This document shows positions 1 to 8,058 of a stretch of 64,000 bases of DNA, piece by piece; position 1 is the stretch's first letter, and each line of letters starts with the position of its first letter. The notes beneath the pieces were generated by a model. It had not been told where the DNA came from, made no database searches, and worked only from the letters and a program-made list of their open reading frames with translations. The stretch spans positions 434,001-498,000 of the forward strand of contig NZ_FORP01000002.1 in the NCBI RefSeq assembly GCF_900114035.1. The letters run 5' to 3'. Source of the DNA: Amycolatopsis sacchari. GTDB lineage: Bacteria; Actinomycetota; Actinomycetes; Mycobacteriales; Pseudonocardiaceae. The translations under genes were made by a program, and so were the position numbers.

Positions 1-1217
1 TGGGCCTGGGACTCGACCATGAAGACCACCGAGTTGTGGCCCAGACCGGTGTTGGGGCCGAGCAGGAAGAACAGGTTCGGGAAGCCGGCCACGGTGATGC
101 CCAGGTGCGTGCGCATGCCCTCGGCGGCCCATTCCTTCGCCAGGTTCCGGCCGCCTTCGCCGACGATCTCCAGGTTCTCGAACGCGTCGATCACGTGGAA
201 GCCGGTGCCGAAGATGATGGCGTCGACCTCGTGCTCGCGGCCCGCGGCGTCCACGATGCTGTGCTCACGCACCTCGGTCACCCCGTCGGTGACCACGTCG
301 ACGTTGTCCCGCGCCAGCGCCGGGTAGTAGTCGTTCGACATGAGCACGCGCTTGCAGCCCATGACGTAGTCCGGCGTCACGCGGCGGCGCAGCTCCGGGT
401 CGGCGATGGACCGCGCGATGTGCCGCTTCGCCAGCTGCTGCGCGGCCTTCATCAGGGTGAGGCTGCCGTTGAAGCCCAGCACCCGCGCCTCCAGCGACCA
501 GTACAGGGCGTCGCGGTAGAACGTCTGCAGCGCGGGCACCTTGCGGAACGCCTTGCGCGCCCAGTCCGGCACGCTGTGGTCGGGCTTGGGCAGCACCCAC
601 GGCGGCGTGCGCTGGAAGACCGTCAGCTCTGCGACCTGCGGCGCGATCTGCGGGATGAACTGGATGGCGCTCGCGCCGGTGCCCACCACCGCGACGCGCT
701 TGCCGCGCAGGTCGAAGTCGTGGTTCCACTCCGCGGAGTGGAAGCTCTCGCCGCGGAAGTTCGCCATGCCGGGCAGGTCCGGGATCTGCGGCAGGTGCAG
801 GGCACCGACGCCGTTGACCAGGTAGCGCCCCACGAACTCGTCGCCGCCCCTCGTGGCGACGTGCCAGCGGTGCTCGCCGGCGTCCCAGCGCGCGCCGGTC
901 ATCTCCTGGCCGAAGCGGATGTAGGAGTACAGGTCGTACTTCTTGGCTATGCCGCGCAGGTAGTCCCAGATCTCCGGCTGCGGCGAGAACGTCCTCGTCC
1001 AGTCCGGGTTCTGCTCGAAGGAGTACGAGTACATGTGCGACTGCACGTCACACGCGCAGCCCGGGTACGTGTTGTCGCGCCACGTGCCGCCGACCTCGGT
1101 CGCCTTCTCCAGGATCACGAAGTCCCGGCGGCCCTTCTTCAGCAGCTCGATGGCCATGCCGAGTCCGGAGAATCCCGTGCCGACGATGACCACGCCCGCC
1201 TCGGTGCGCTCGCCCAT
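1..1217 (-). CDS. Baeyer-Villiger-type flavin monooxygenase, 3' end cut off by window
   Basis: Class B flavoprotein monooxygenase expected to use FAD and NADPH to insert oxygen into ketones. Seen: an N-terminal dinucleotide fold GTGFSG at residues 13-18, the Baeyer-Villiger fingerprint FxGxxxHxxxW at residues 154-164 (F, G, H and W all present), a second Rossmann motif GTGASA near residue 180 and the later GTGFH segment. The ATG at 1215-1217 is the first in-frame start; 405 codons are visible and the carboxyl end lies beyond base 1. The gene is divergent from a TetR gene 82 bp away, so it is probably that regulator's target. The substrate cannot be read from the sequence. Confidence 0.9.
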   Translation of the reverse strand, partial: MGERTEAGVVIVGTGFSGLGMAIELLKKGRRDFVILEKATEVGGTWRDNTYPGCACDVQSHMYSYSFEQNPDWTRTFSPQPEIWDYLRGIAKKYDLYSYIRFGQEMTGARWDAGEHRWHVATRGGDEFVGRYLVNGVGALHLPQIPDLPGMANFRGESFHSAEWNHDFDLRGKRVAVVGTGASAIQFIPQIAPQVAELTVFQRTPPWVLPKPDHSVPDWARKAFRKVPALQTFYRDALYWSLEARVLGFNGSLTLMKAAQQLAKRHIARSIADPELRRRVTPDYVMGCKRVLMSNDYYPALARDNVDVVTDGVTEVREHSIVDAAGREHEVDAIIFGTGFHVIDAFENLEIVGEGGRNLAKEWAAEGMRTHLGITVAGFPNLFFLLGPNTGLGHNSVVFMVESQA

Positions 1218-1263
1218 CCGTCCACCTCGCACTTCCCGTTTTACTGTTACCGCGAGTCCACCT

Positions 1264-1288
1264 TACTGGAAGTAGGTTACCTCCGGTA
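1264..1288. promoter_or_regulatory. paired inverted repeats, likely TetR operator
   Basis: The 82-bp divergent spacer holds two short perfect inverted repeats, TACTGGAAGTA at 1264-1274 and TACCTCCGGTA at 1278-1288, with centres 14 bp apart. They lie just upstream of the TetR GTG start and could control both the regulator and the monooxygenase. Binding is inferred from position and symmetry only. Confidence 0.5.
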
Positions 1289-1299
1289 GAGTCAATTGC

Positions 1300-1893
1300 G
1301 TGACCACCCGCAAACGCATGCCCCGGGCCGAGCGCGAACGTCAGATGCTCGAGGTGGCCGAAGCGGTGTTCGCGGAGCGCGGGTACGCGGCGGCGTCGAT
1401 GGACGAGATCGCCGAGCAGGTCGGTGTCTCGAAGCCGATGCTCTACGAGTACTTCCATTCGAAGGAAGGACTCCTTTTGGCCTGCATCGCCGCGTCCAGG
1501 GCGCAGCTGCGCACGGCCACCGAGGAGGCGGTCGCGGGGGCGACGTCGGCCGAGGACGCGCTGCGGCGGGGGCTGCACGCGTTCTTCGTCTACATCCGGG
1601 AGCACCAGCAGGCGTGGTCGCTCCTGCGGAACGAGATGGTGCTGATCGGCACGTCGGCGTCGGAGGAGATCGAAGCCACGCGGCGGCAGCAGACGGACCT
1701 GATCGCCAAGTTGATGGCGGGCCTGCTGGACGTGGGGTCCCCCCTGCGGGTGGAAGCGGCGGCGGAAATCGTGGTGGGGGCCTGCGAGCGTTTGGCTATC
1801 TGGTGTGAGCAGCACGACGAGGTGACACCTGAACGGGCTACTGAGTACGCCATGGCCGTCCTGTGGAGCGGCCTGCGCGAGCGCGCTCAGTGA
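1300..1893 (+). CDS. TetR-family transcriptional regulator
   Basis: A 197-residue TetR repressor. The N-terminal helix-turn-helix is clear (segment AEAVFAERGYAAASMDEIAE followed by VGVSKPMLYEYFHSKEGLL, about residues 18-56); the remaining all-helical region is the variable ligand-binding and dimer domain. The GTG start at 1300 gives the usual family N terminus with basic residues before helix 1. It is transcribed divergently from the flavin monooxygenase, the standard arrangement for local control. The inducer is unknown. Confidence 0.93.
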   Translation: MTTRKRMPRAERERQMLEVAEAVFAERGYAAASMDEIAEQVGVSKPMLYEYFHSKEGLLLACIAASRAQLRTATEEAVAGATSAEDALRRGLHAFFVYIREHQQAWSLLRNEMVLIGTSASEEIEATRRQQTDLIAKLMAGLLDVGSPLRVEAAAEIVVGACERLAIWCEQHDEVTPERATEYAMAVLWSGLRERAQ

Positions 1894-2138
1894 GCAGTTT
1901 TGACACGCCCGTGCATCTGCTCGTGCATTAGCTAACCCTATGGTCACGTAGAGCACATCTGAATCCCTTGCTTGTCACGCACAGTCGTGTTGAGGTACCG
2001 ATAGAGGGTCAGCGAAAGTTCGGCGAACGGCGGCTTAAGTTACGCCCAATCGGGGTAACCCGGTTCGGCGTCATGACCCGGCGGTGCCTGGCTCCCATCC
2101 GGGACCACACACAGCCGGTGCAGGGGTGGGAGGACTTG

Positions 2139-2645
2139 ATGGCGGAACCGATCACGGCGATCTACGTCCAGGAGGACGAGGACTGGAGCGTCACCGTCTC
2201 GGGGCACGGCAAGACGCTGACCGGGCACGCGCCGGGCATCATCGCGGCGCGGGACAACGTGGACCAGCTGGTCGAGTCACTGGGGCCGGACGCCAAGGGC
2301 GCCACGGTGGTGCACCTGCTGAACGGCAGCGCGCTGGAGTTCACGGCGGCGTACATGACCGCGCGGCTGGCTCGCCCGGAGGTGACTGCTCCGGAGTCGC
2401 CGATGTCGGAGGCTTCGGATGCTGCTTCGTCGGATGCTGCCTCGTTGGAAGTGGCTTCGTCGGAAGTGGCTTCGTCGGATGCGGAGTCGTCGGTGGTGGC
2501 GGCGGACGTGCCCGAGCAGCAGTCGGAGGAGCGTGGCGCCGCGAAGCCGCAGAACAAGGCTTCCCGGCGGCCGAAGGCCAAGCTGACCGCCGACATCGGT
2601 GACGCGCTGGAGAAGAAGGCCACGGTCCGCGCAGCCCAGGGCTGA
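2139..2645 (+). CDS. conserved actinobacterial hypothetical protein with acidic Ser/Ala repeat tail
   Basis: A 168-residue protein of unknown function. Residues 1-75 form a compact segment (starts AEPITAIYVQEDEDWSVTV) reminiscent in size and pattern of HicB-like beta-alpha-beta folds, but I would not assign it. Residues about 88-125 are a low-complexity run of Ser, Ala, Asp, Glu and Val built from DNA units resembling gcttcgtcggatgct. The last 40 residues are basic and Ala/Lys-rich. The ATG at 2139 follows GTGGGAGG with good spacing, so it is preferred over longer starts at 1968 or earlier. The 245 bp upstream hold no other gene I can support. Confidence 0.75.
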   Translation: MAEPITAIYVQEDEDWSVTVSGHGKTLTGHAPGIIAARDNVDQLVESLGPDAKGATVVHLLNGSALEFTAAYMTARLARPEVTAPESPMSEASDAASSDAASLEVASSEVASSDAESSVVAADVPEQQSEERGAAKPQNKASRRPKAKLTADIGDALEKKATVRAAQG

Positions 2646-2697
2646 GTTTTCGCACCGTCCGGGGTCCCGGGTGGGTTCCGCGCCGTCCGGCGTGCTT

Positions 2698-2857
2698 GAG
2701 CCGAGTTGATAGCCGCTCTGGGTGGTTCGGGTTGCTTCTCGCGCCGCCCGGCGAGCCGCGCCGTCCGCCAGCCTGCTGAGCCGGGTTCATGGCCGCCCTG
2801 GGCAGCCCAGTTCGCTTGCCGTGCCGTCCGGCGTCCCGGGCGAGCGGGTGCCCGCCC
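2698..2857. repeat. two imperfect 80-bp tandem units in intergenic spacer
   Basis: Two consecutive 80-bp stretches starting with GAGCCGRGTTSATRGCCGC (2698 and 2778) share most positions over their first 60 bp, and a shorter relative begins near 2644. They fill the 222-bp non-coding gap between the hypothetical gene and DUF3618. No ORF with plausible coding character is present; function unknown. Confidence 0.55.
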
Positions 2858-2867
2858 GGGCGCGGGA

Positions 2868-3089
2868 TCAGCGGAAGAGCTTGCGCACCAGCAGCGCGGC
2901 GACGAGCACGCCGGCGCCGATGAGCGGGAACTTCACCTTCGGGTCCTCGAGCTTCGCGAGCACGCTGGTCTTGGCCGAGTCCGCCAGCCGCTTCGGGCTG
3001 GCCTTCTCGCCGAGCTGGTCCAGCGTCGTGGCCAGCGCGGCGCGGGCCTGCTCGATCTCACGCTCGATGGTGTCGGGATCGCGTGCCAC
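2868..3089 (-). CDS. DUF3618 small membrane-anchored protein
   Basis: A 73-residue protein typical of DUF3618 in length and pattern. It has an N-terminal helix with the recognisable DPDTIEREIEQAR start, an amphipathic middle, and one C-terminal hydrophobic segment (FPLIGAGVLVAALLV, about residues 54-68) ended by basic residues. The GTG start at 3089 is preceded by GAGGAGG at good spacing. Many actinobacteria carry such proteins; their function is not established. Confidence 0.85.
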   Translation of the reverse strand: MARDPDTIEREIEQARAALATTLDQLGEKASPKRLADSAKTSVLAKLEDPKVKFPLIGAGVLVAALLVRKLFR

Positions 3090-3195
3090 CAGTCCTCCTC
3101 ACCTTGGCAGGGCACCACGGTAGATCACGGCCCCGCCCCCACCGCACCGGCCACGCCGGAAGCCGCCGGCCACGGACGCTAGGCTGAGCGCGTCC

Positions 3196-3269
3196 GGGCC
3201 CGTAGCCCAATTGGCAGAGGCACACGGTTTAGGTCCGTGCCAGTGTGGGTTCGAGTCCCACCGGGCCCA
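3196..3269 (+). tRNA. tRNA with anticodon UAG (Leu, CUA codon), short variable arm
   Basis: Cloverleaf read by eye: acceptor GGGCCCG (3196-3202) with CGGGCCC (3262-3268), discriminator A3269, anticodon stem CACGG/CCGTG (3223-3227, 3235-3239), loop TTTAGGT with anticodon TAG at 3230-3232, T-stem GTGGG/CCCAC with loop TTCGAGT. CCA is not encoded. The anticodon reads CUA, a leucine codon. However, the variable region is only 5 nt (CCAGT), whereas bacterial tRNA-Leu normally has a long class II arm. The D-stem has three firm pairs with position 13-22 mispaired, which is a class II-like feature. Confidence 0.9.
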
Positions 3270-3275
3270 CACTTC

Positions 3276-4316
3276 TCAGCGGCGGCGGAGTGCCGCGTCC
3301 CGGAGCGCGGGCGGCTGCCAGGCCACGTCCTCGGGGTTGACGTCGACGCCAGGGGGCACGATCTCGTCGATCCGGTCGAGGACGGCCGGATCGAGCCGGA
3401 TCTCCGGCGCCGCCAGCTGTGCTTCGAGCTGGTCCCTGGTGCGTGGCCCGACGATGGCGGCGCTCACCGCCGGGTGCTCGAGCACGAACGCCAGTGCCAG
3501 CTCCACCAGTGTCAGCCCGGCCTCGGCGGCCAGCGCGGCCAGTTGGGTGACGATCTCGAGTTTCCGCTGGTTCGCCGGGGTGGTGAGGTCGAACCGCCCG
3601 CCGGCACCCGGTCGCCGGGGCATGCGCTTGTCCCGCTCGCTGGTGTTCTCCTTGCCCACCCCGAACCGCCCGGACAGCCAGCCGCCCGCCAGCGGGCTCC
3701 ACGTCACCACCCCCATCCCGTACTCCTGCGCGACCGGCAGCACATGGCCTTCGATCCCGCGCACCAGGATCGAGTACGGCGGCTGCTCGGTCTGGAACCG
3801 TTCCCGCCCGCGGCGCTGCGCCACCCACTGCGCGGCCACGAGCTGTTCGGCGGGGAAGGTCGAGCTGCCGAAGGCCCTGATCTTGCCCGCCCGCACCAGA
3901 TCGGTCAGTGCGCCGAGCGTCTCGTCCACGTCGACCGTTTCGTCCGGACGATGGACCTGGTAGAGGTCGATGTGGTCGGTCTTCAGGCGGCGCAGGCTCT
4001 GCTCGCACGCGGCGGTGATCCAGCGTCGCGAGGCACCGCGGGCGTTCGGGTCCGCACCCATCGGCGAGCCCACCTTGGTGGCCAGCACGACGCGGGAACG
4101 GTCCACCGACGCGAGCGCTTTGCCCACGATCGTTTCCGACTCCCCCGCAGAATACACGTCCGCGGTGTCCACGAAGTTGATCCCCGCGTCGAGTGCGCGG
4201 TGGATGATCGCCGCCGCGTCGTCGTGATCCGGATTGCCCCAGGCGCCGAACATCATGGCGCCGAGGCACAGCGGGCTGACCTTGATCCCGGTTCTGCCCA
4301 GAGGACGATGTTCCAT
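3276..4316 (-). CDS. aldo/keto reductase
   Basis: A 346-residue NADPH-dependent oxidoreductase of the AKR superfamily (TIM barrel). Catalytic landmarks are visible: DTADVYSAGE (Asp and Tyr), ATKVG (Lys) and YQVHRPD (His), followed by the cofactor-binding region near AIVGPRTRDQLE. The start ATG at 4316 gives the canonical MEHRPLGRTGIKVSPLCLG N terminus. The gene faces away from an AraC regulator 133 bp upstream, a frequent pairing that suggests the reductase is its target. Substrate unknown. Confidence 0.93.
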   Translation of the reverse strand: MEHRPLGRTGIKVSPLCLGAMMFGAWGNPDHDDAAAIIHRALDAGINFVDTADVYSAGESETIVGKALASVDRSRVVLATKVGSPMGADPNARGASRRWITAACEQSLRRLKTDHIDLYQVHRPDETVDVDETLGALTDLVRAGKIRAFGSSTFPAEQLVAAQWVAQRRGRERFQTEQPPYSILVRGIEGHVLPVAQEYGMGVVTWSPLAGGWLSGRFGVGKENTSERDKRMPRRPGAGGRFDLTTPANQRKLEIVTQLAALAAEAGLTLVELALAFVLEHPAVSAAIVGPRTRDQLEAQLAAPEIRLDPAVLDRIDEIVPPGVDVNPEDVAWQPPALRDAALRRR

Positions 4317-4449
4317 GCGACCACCGCACCACGCCCGGCGGCCGGGGCGTGAGACCGATACCGGCACCGGATTGCCTGATCCTGCCGAGTTCGAGCGGAT
4401 CGGGCCACGCCGCGTTGCCCGGCGGAACCCGTGCTGCTTGACTCGCCGG

Positions 4450-5355
4450 GTGGACCCACTCGACGAGCTGCGCGCGCTGGTGCTGGGCGCGGTCGGCGTC
4501 GGCGGGGTGCGCAAGGTCCGGGTGCTCGACGACATCACGCTGACGACGGTCGACGAGCCGCTGCCGCCGCGGAGCGCGATGACGGGACCCTCGTTCGCGG
4601 TCGTCGCCCAGGGCGTCAAACGCACCACGCTCAACGGGATCCACCACGACTACCACGCGGGTCAGTACCTGGTCGTGCCGCTCGACCTGCCGGTCACCGG
4701 GCAGGCGCTGGTGGCCAGTCCGGACGCGCCGCTGGTCGTCCTCAGCATGACGCTGAACACCCACGCCATCGCGCCGCTGCTGCTGGAAACCGGCGTTCCC
4801 GCGAAGACGTCCACCCCGACCGGCCTGGCCACGAGCGACGCGTCCCCCGAGCTGCTCGATCCCGTCGTCCGCCTCCTGCGCGTGCTCGACCGTCCGGACG
4901 ACCTCCGAGTGCTCGCCCCCGGCTACCGGCGCGAGATCCTGTGGCGCCTGCTCACCGGCGAGCAAGGGCCGCTCGTGCGTCAGATCGGTACCACCGACGG
5001 GCACCTCGGCCACATCGCCAGGGCCATCCGGTGGCTCCGCGAGAACTACGCCGCGCCCGTTTCCGTCGCAGAGCTCGCGAAAGTCGCCGGCATGAGCGAG
5101 TCGACCTTCCACCGCCATTTCCGCTCGGCGACCTCGATGACGCCGATCGAGTACCGGCAGCAGATCCGGCTCCAGCGAGCGCGTGTCCTGCTCGCGGCCG
5201 GCACGACGAGCGTCGCCGAAGCCGGTTACCTGGTCGGCTATGAAAGCGCTTCCCAGTTCAACCGCGAGTACCGCCGCGCCTTCGGCGTCTCGCCCGGTGC
5301 ACACCGAAGTGCGGTGCCTACAGCATCGAGCGGGTCAGGCCACCGTCCACGGTGA
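4450..5355 (+). CDS. AraC-family regulator (AraC_N type)
   Basis: A 301-residue regulator. The N-terminal half (about residues 1-175) resembles the AraC_N cupin-like sensor domain. The C-terminal 100 residues contain two helix-turn-helix units (VSVAELAKVAGMSESTFHRH and TSVAEAGYLVGYESASQFNR followed by REYRRAFGVSP), the AraC signature. The GTG at 4450 is chosen because upstream in-frame sequence lies in the divergent promoter region. Its last 38 bp overlap the 3' end of the convergent SDR gene. It likely controls the divergent aldo/keto reductase. Confidence 0.9.
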   Translation: MDPLDELRALVLGAVGVGGVRKVRVLDDITLTTVDEPLPPRSAMTGPSFAVVAQGVKRTTLNGIHHDYHAGQYLVVPLDLPVTGQALVASPDAPLVVLSMTLNTHAIAPLLLETGVPAKTSTPTGLATSDASPELLDPVVRLLRVLDRPDDLRVLAPGYRREILWRLLTGEQGPLVRQIGTTDGHLGHIARAIRWLRENYAAPVSVAELAKVAGMSESTFHRHFRSATSMTPIEYRQQIRLQRARVLLAAGTTSVAEAGYLVGYESASQFNREYRRAFGVSPGAHRSAVPTASSGSGHRPR

Positions 5356-6061
5356 CCGTCGTGCCCGTGACGTAGGAAGCCAGCGGTGAAGCCAGGAAGC
5401 ACGCCACAGCCGAGAACTCCTCCGTGGTGCCGAAACGCCCCATCGGTATGTCGCCGGTGGCGTCCGCCGGAACGCCGTCCGGGTAGAGGTCGTGCACCCG
5501 CGACGTGAGAATCCGGTCCGGTGCAACACAATTCACCGTGATGCCCTCCGGCGCCAACTCCCCCGCGAGCGTCTTCAGGTACGCCGTCACCCCCGGCCGC
5601 ACCAGGTTGGACAACGCGACCAAAGACGTCGGCTCCTTCACGGTGGACGTCGTGACAGCCACGATCCGGCCGGATTCGCCGCGGCGGAGGTGCGGAACGA
5701 CGGCGCCGACCATGCGGACGAGGGGAAGCACCAGTGCGTCGAACGCGGCCCGCGCGGCGTGGTCGTCGATCCGCAACGCGGGGCCGGGGCGGGGTCCTCC
5801 CGTGTTCCACACCAGGATGTCGACCCCGCCGAAGCGGTCGACGGTGTGTTCGACGACCATTGCGGCGGAGTCTTCCTCGGCGAGATCAGCGACAACGGGG
5901 TAGGCATCGATACGCTTCGCCTCCGCGTCCAGCGTGTGACGTCGCCGGGCGACGGCCACCACGTTCGCCCCCTCACCGGCCAGTCGCTCGGCTACGGCCA
6001 GCCCCAGACCGGAAGACGCGCCACAGACGATCGCGGTGCGGCCCTCGAGCATCAGATCCAC
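5318..6061 (-). CDS. atypical short-chain dehydrogenase lacking the YxxxK motif
   Basis: A 247-residue SDR fold protein with the N-terminal nucleotide motif CGASSGLG (about residues 13-20) and the C-terminal DGGLT end. The NNAG motif is replaced by WNTGGP, and the catalytic YxxxK region reads LSNLVRPGV, so the usual Tyr and Lys are absent while the preceding Ser/Thr segment remains. A known subgroup of 3-oxoacyl reductase-like SDRs shows this change; whether it is catalytic is uncertain. The GTG start follows AGGAGG, which overlaps the stop codon of the upstream hydrolase, so the two genes are co-transcribed. Confidence 0.85.
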   Translation of the reverse strand: MDLMLEGRTAIVCGASSGLGLAVAERLAGEGANVVAVARRRHTLDAEAKRIDAYPVVADLAEEDSAAMVVEHTVDRFGGVDILVWNTGGPRPGPALRIDDHAARAAFDALVLPLVRMVGAVVPHLRRGESGRIVAVTTSTVKEPTSLVALSNLVRPGVTAYLKTLAGELAPEGITVNCVAPDRILTSRVHDLYPDGVPADATGDIPMGRFGTTEEFSAVACFLASPLASYVTGTTVTVDGGLTRSML

Positions 6062-6070
6062 GGTTTCCTC

Positions 6071-7063
6071 CTAGCGGGCCAGTACTTCGCGCAGCAGCGC
6101 AGTAGTCTCTTGTGGACATTCAACCGGCCAGAAGTGGCCACCGGGCAGGTATCGGACGTCCACTTCGGACACACCCAGGAGGTACTTCCCGGCATCGGTG
6201 AAGAACTCGCGCGGCTGCGTGTGGGAATCCCAGCCCTGGACCAGGGTCATCGGGGCGCGCCACCGCGGGATCAAGTCCCGGCGTCGTGCCAGCCACTCCT
6301 TCCGGAACGTGGAGGCCATGTGGTAGCGCGGAACAGCGCGTGCGATGCCCGGGTAGGAAAACTCCTGGATGATGCGGCGCATGTCCTCGTCGGCCACCGG
6401 CAGCCGCGCGAGCGTGGTGTGGGCCCAGACGGCGAACCGTTTCGCGTCGTCCAGGAGCCCGGTCCACGGGGCCTCGGCGATGAGGTCGTCGTGCGGTGCG
6501 AGTTCGGGGTTGAAGTGGTGGAGGTGCTGTTCGCCCCGCACGTAGTGCCGCACGCGCTCGGGGTGGCCGGCGGCGACGTGGTCGCCCTGCACGGTGCCGC
6601 GGTCGTGGGTCACCAGCGTGAACCGGTCCAGGCCGAGGGTGTCGAGCAGCGCGACGAGCTGCTCGGCCGCGCCTGCCTGCCGGTAGTCGCCGCGGCCCTT
6701 CTCCGACTGGCCGTAGCCCTTGAGATCGACGGCGATGCAGCGGTACGAGTCCGACAACGCGGCCATCTGGTGGTGCCAGAGGAACCACGAGTCGGGCATC
6801 CCGTGCAGAAACACGACGGGTGCCCCGCTGCCGGCCTCGACGTAGTGCCACCGGACGGTTTCCTGATCGCCGGGGACGTCCGCGAAGTGGTGGGTGAACA
6901 CGACGCCGTCGAGTTCCTCGGTGTCACCGTCGTGGTCCTCACGGCGCGGCCGGACGTCGGCGTAGCGCTGGAGACGCTCGGCGAGGAGGTCCTCGCGGAG
7001 CACGAAGTTCGCGAGGGCCTGGCGCGCCCGCACGGGTAGCTCGGTGTATTCGAAATCGCTCAC
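6071..7063 (-). CDS. alpha/beta hydrolase (epoxide hydrolase/haloalkane dehalogenase-like)
   Basis: A 330-residue alpha/beta hydrolase. HGMPDSWFLWHHQM carries the oxyanion HG motif, THDRG supplies the nucleophile-elbow region with Asp instead of Ser, which is the epoxide hydrolase/dehalogenase pattern, and GGHFWPVE holds the C-terminal catalytic His. The GTG at 7063 is preferred; an ATG nine codons upstream (7090) is possible. It is the first gene of a two-gene operon with the atypical SDR and is divergent from a LysR gene. Substrate unknown. Confidence 0.87.
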   Translation of the reverse strand: MSDFEYTELPVRARQALANFVLREDLLAERLQRYADVRPRREDHDGDTEELDGVVFTHHFADVPGDQETVRWHYVEAGSGAPVVFLHGMPDSWFLWHHQMAALSDSYRCIAVDLKGYGQSEKGRGDYRQAGAAEQLVALLDTLGLDRFTLVTHDRGTVQGDHVAAGHPERVRHYVRGEQHLHHFNPELAPHDDLIAEAPWTGLLDDAKRFAVWAHTTLARLPVADEDMRRIIQEFSYPGIARAVPRYHMASTFRKEWLARRRDLIPRWRAPMTLVQGWDSHTQPREFFTDAGKYLLGVSEVDVRYLPGGHFWPVECPQETTALLREVLAR

Positions 7064-7125
7064 GTTGCCACTGTGTGCGCGGGACACCATCACGTCCAAC
7101 GATGTTTCCTGCTGGCCCTCAGCAC

Positions 7126-7136
7126 TATCAGTGATA
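7126..7136. promoter_or_regulatory. LysR-type palindrome TATCAGTGATA
   Basis: A perfect 11-bp inverted repeat directly abuts the LysR start codon in the spacer shared with the divergent hydrolase-SDR operon. Dyads containing T-n-A of this kind are typical LysR boxes; binding is inferred from position. Confidence 0.5.
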
Positions 7137-8027
7137 ATGAGAGCTGTGGAACTGCGCCACCTCGAATACTTCCTCGCGGTCGCCGACACCGGTGGCTTCA
7201 CCCAGGCCGCGAAGGCGTTGCACGTCGTCCAGTCAGGGGTGTCGGCGACGATCAAGGCGCTGGAACGGGAACTCGGAGCGGAGTTGTTCACCCGCACCCC
7301 GCAGGAAGTCACGCTGACGGCGGCGGGGCGCACGTTCCTGCCGCGGGCGCGGGAAACCCTGGACTCGGCGCGCGCCGCGAAGGATGCCGTGCACGGGATG
7401 CGGGGCGCGGTGCAGGGCACGGTGACGGTCGGCACGCTCACGTCGATCGACCTCGTCGACCTGCCGGAACTCCTCGCCGCGCTGCGGGCGCGGTACCCGG
7501 GCGTGACGGTCCGGCTCCGGGCGGCGATGGCCGGGTCCGCCGGGTTGGCACAGCACCTCCGCGAAGGCCGGCTCGACGTCGCGTTCCTGGCGTTGCCACC
7601 GGCGGACCTGGACACCCGGCTGCTGGCGTCCGCGCCGCTGGCCCTGTACGTGCCCGGCTCGCACCCACTCGCCCGGACCGGGCGCGCGACGCTGGCGCAG
7701 CTGGCGGAGTTCCCGTTCGTCGACACGCCGCCGGGCTTCGCGAACCGGACGATCGTGGACCAGGCGTTCGCCGCGGCCGGCGTGACGCGCGAGGTGACGG
7801 TCGAGATCGCGAACGTCGCCACGGCGGCGCGGTTCATCCAGGCGGGGCTGGGAATCGGCTTCCTGGGGCACTCCCTGGTGCCGGAACACAGCGGGCTCGC
7901 GACGGTGGAGGTCACGGACGCGGACCTGCGCTGGGAGCTGTCCGTCGCCACGGCCTCCACACGCCGCCCGAGCGCGGCGACGCGGGCGTTCCTGGACCTG
8001 CTCGCGGAGCGGCATCCGTCGCCTTGA
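7137..8027 (+). CDS. LysR-family transcriptional regulator
   Basis: A 296-residue LysR protein. The N terminus shows the canonical winged helix-turn-helix (LRHLEYFLAVADTGGFTQAAKALHV, then QSGVSATIKALERELGAELF), followed by the periplasmic-binding-like effector domain starting near residue 90. The ATG at 7137 or the GTG at 7146 can start it; both keep the HTH. It is divergent from the hydrolase-SDR operon and probably regulates it, with the palindrome at 7126-7136 as candidate site. Confidence 0.93.
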   Translation: MRAVELRHLEYFLAVADTGGFTQAAKALHVVQSGVSATIKALERELGAELFTRTPQEVTLTAAGRTFLPRARETLDSARAAKDAVHGMRGAVQGTVTVGTLTSIDLVDLPELLAALRARYPGVTVRLRAAMAGSAGLAQHLREGRLDVAFLALPPADLDTRLLASAPLALYVPGSHPLARTGRATLAQLAEFPFVDTPPGFANRTIVDQAFAAAGVTREVTVEIANVATAARFIQAGLGIGFLGHSLVPEHSGLATVEVTDADLRWELSVATASTRRPSAATRAFLDLLAERHPSP

Positions 8028-8058
8028 GTTCAGCCGGGCAGCCTCACCCCGCCAGCGC

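Noticed and set aside
36-1289. Long plus-strand open frame opposite the flavin monooxygenase
   Set aside because: It is an antisense frame kept open by GC-rich codon bias; the minus strand encodes all expected BVMO motifs.
3196-3300. tRNA as an integration site
   Set aside because: No integrase, excisionase or repeat of the tRNA 3' end was seen nearby.
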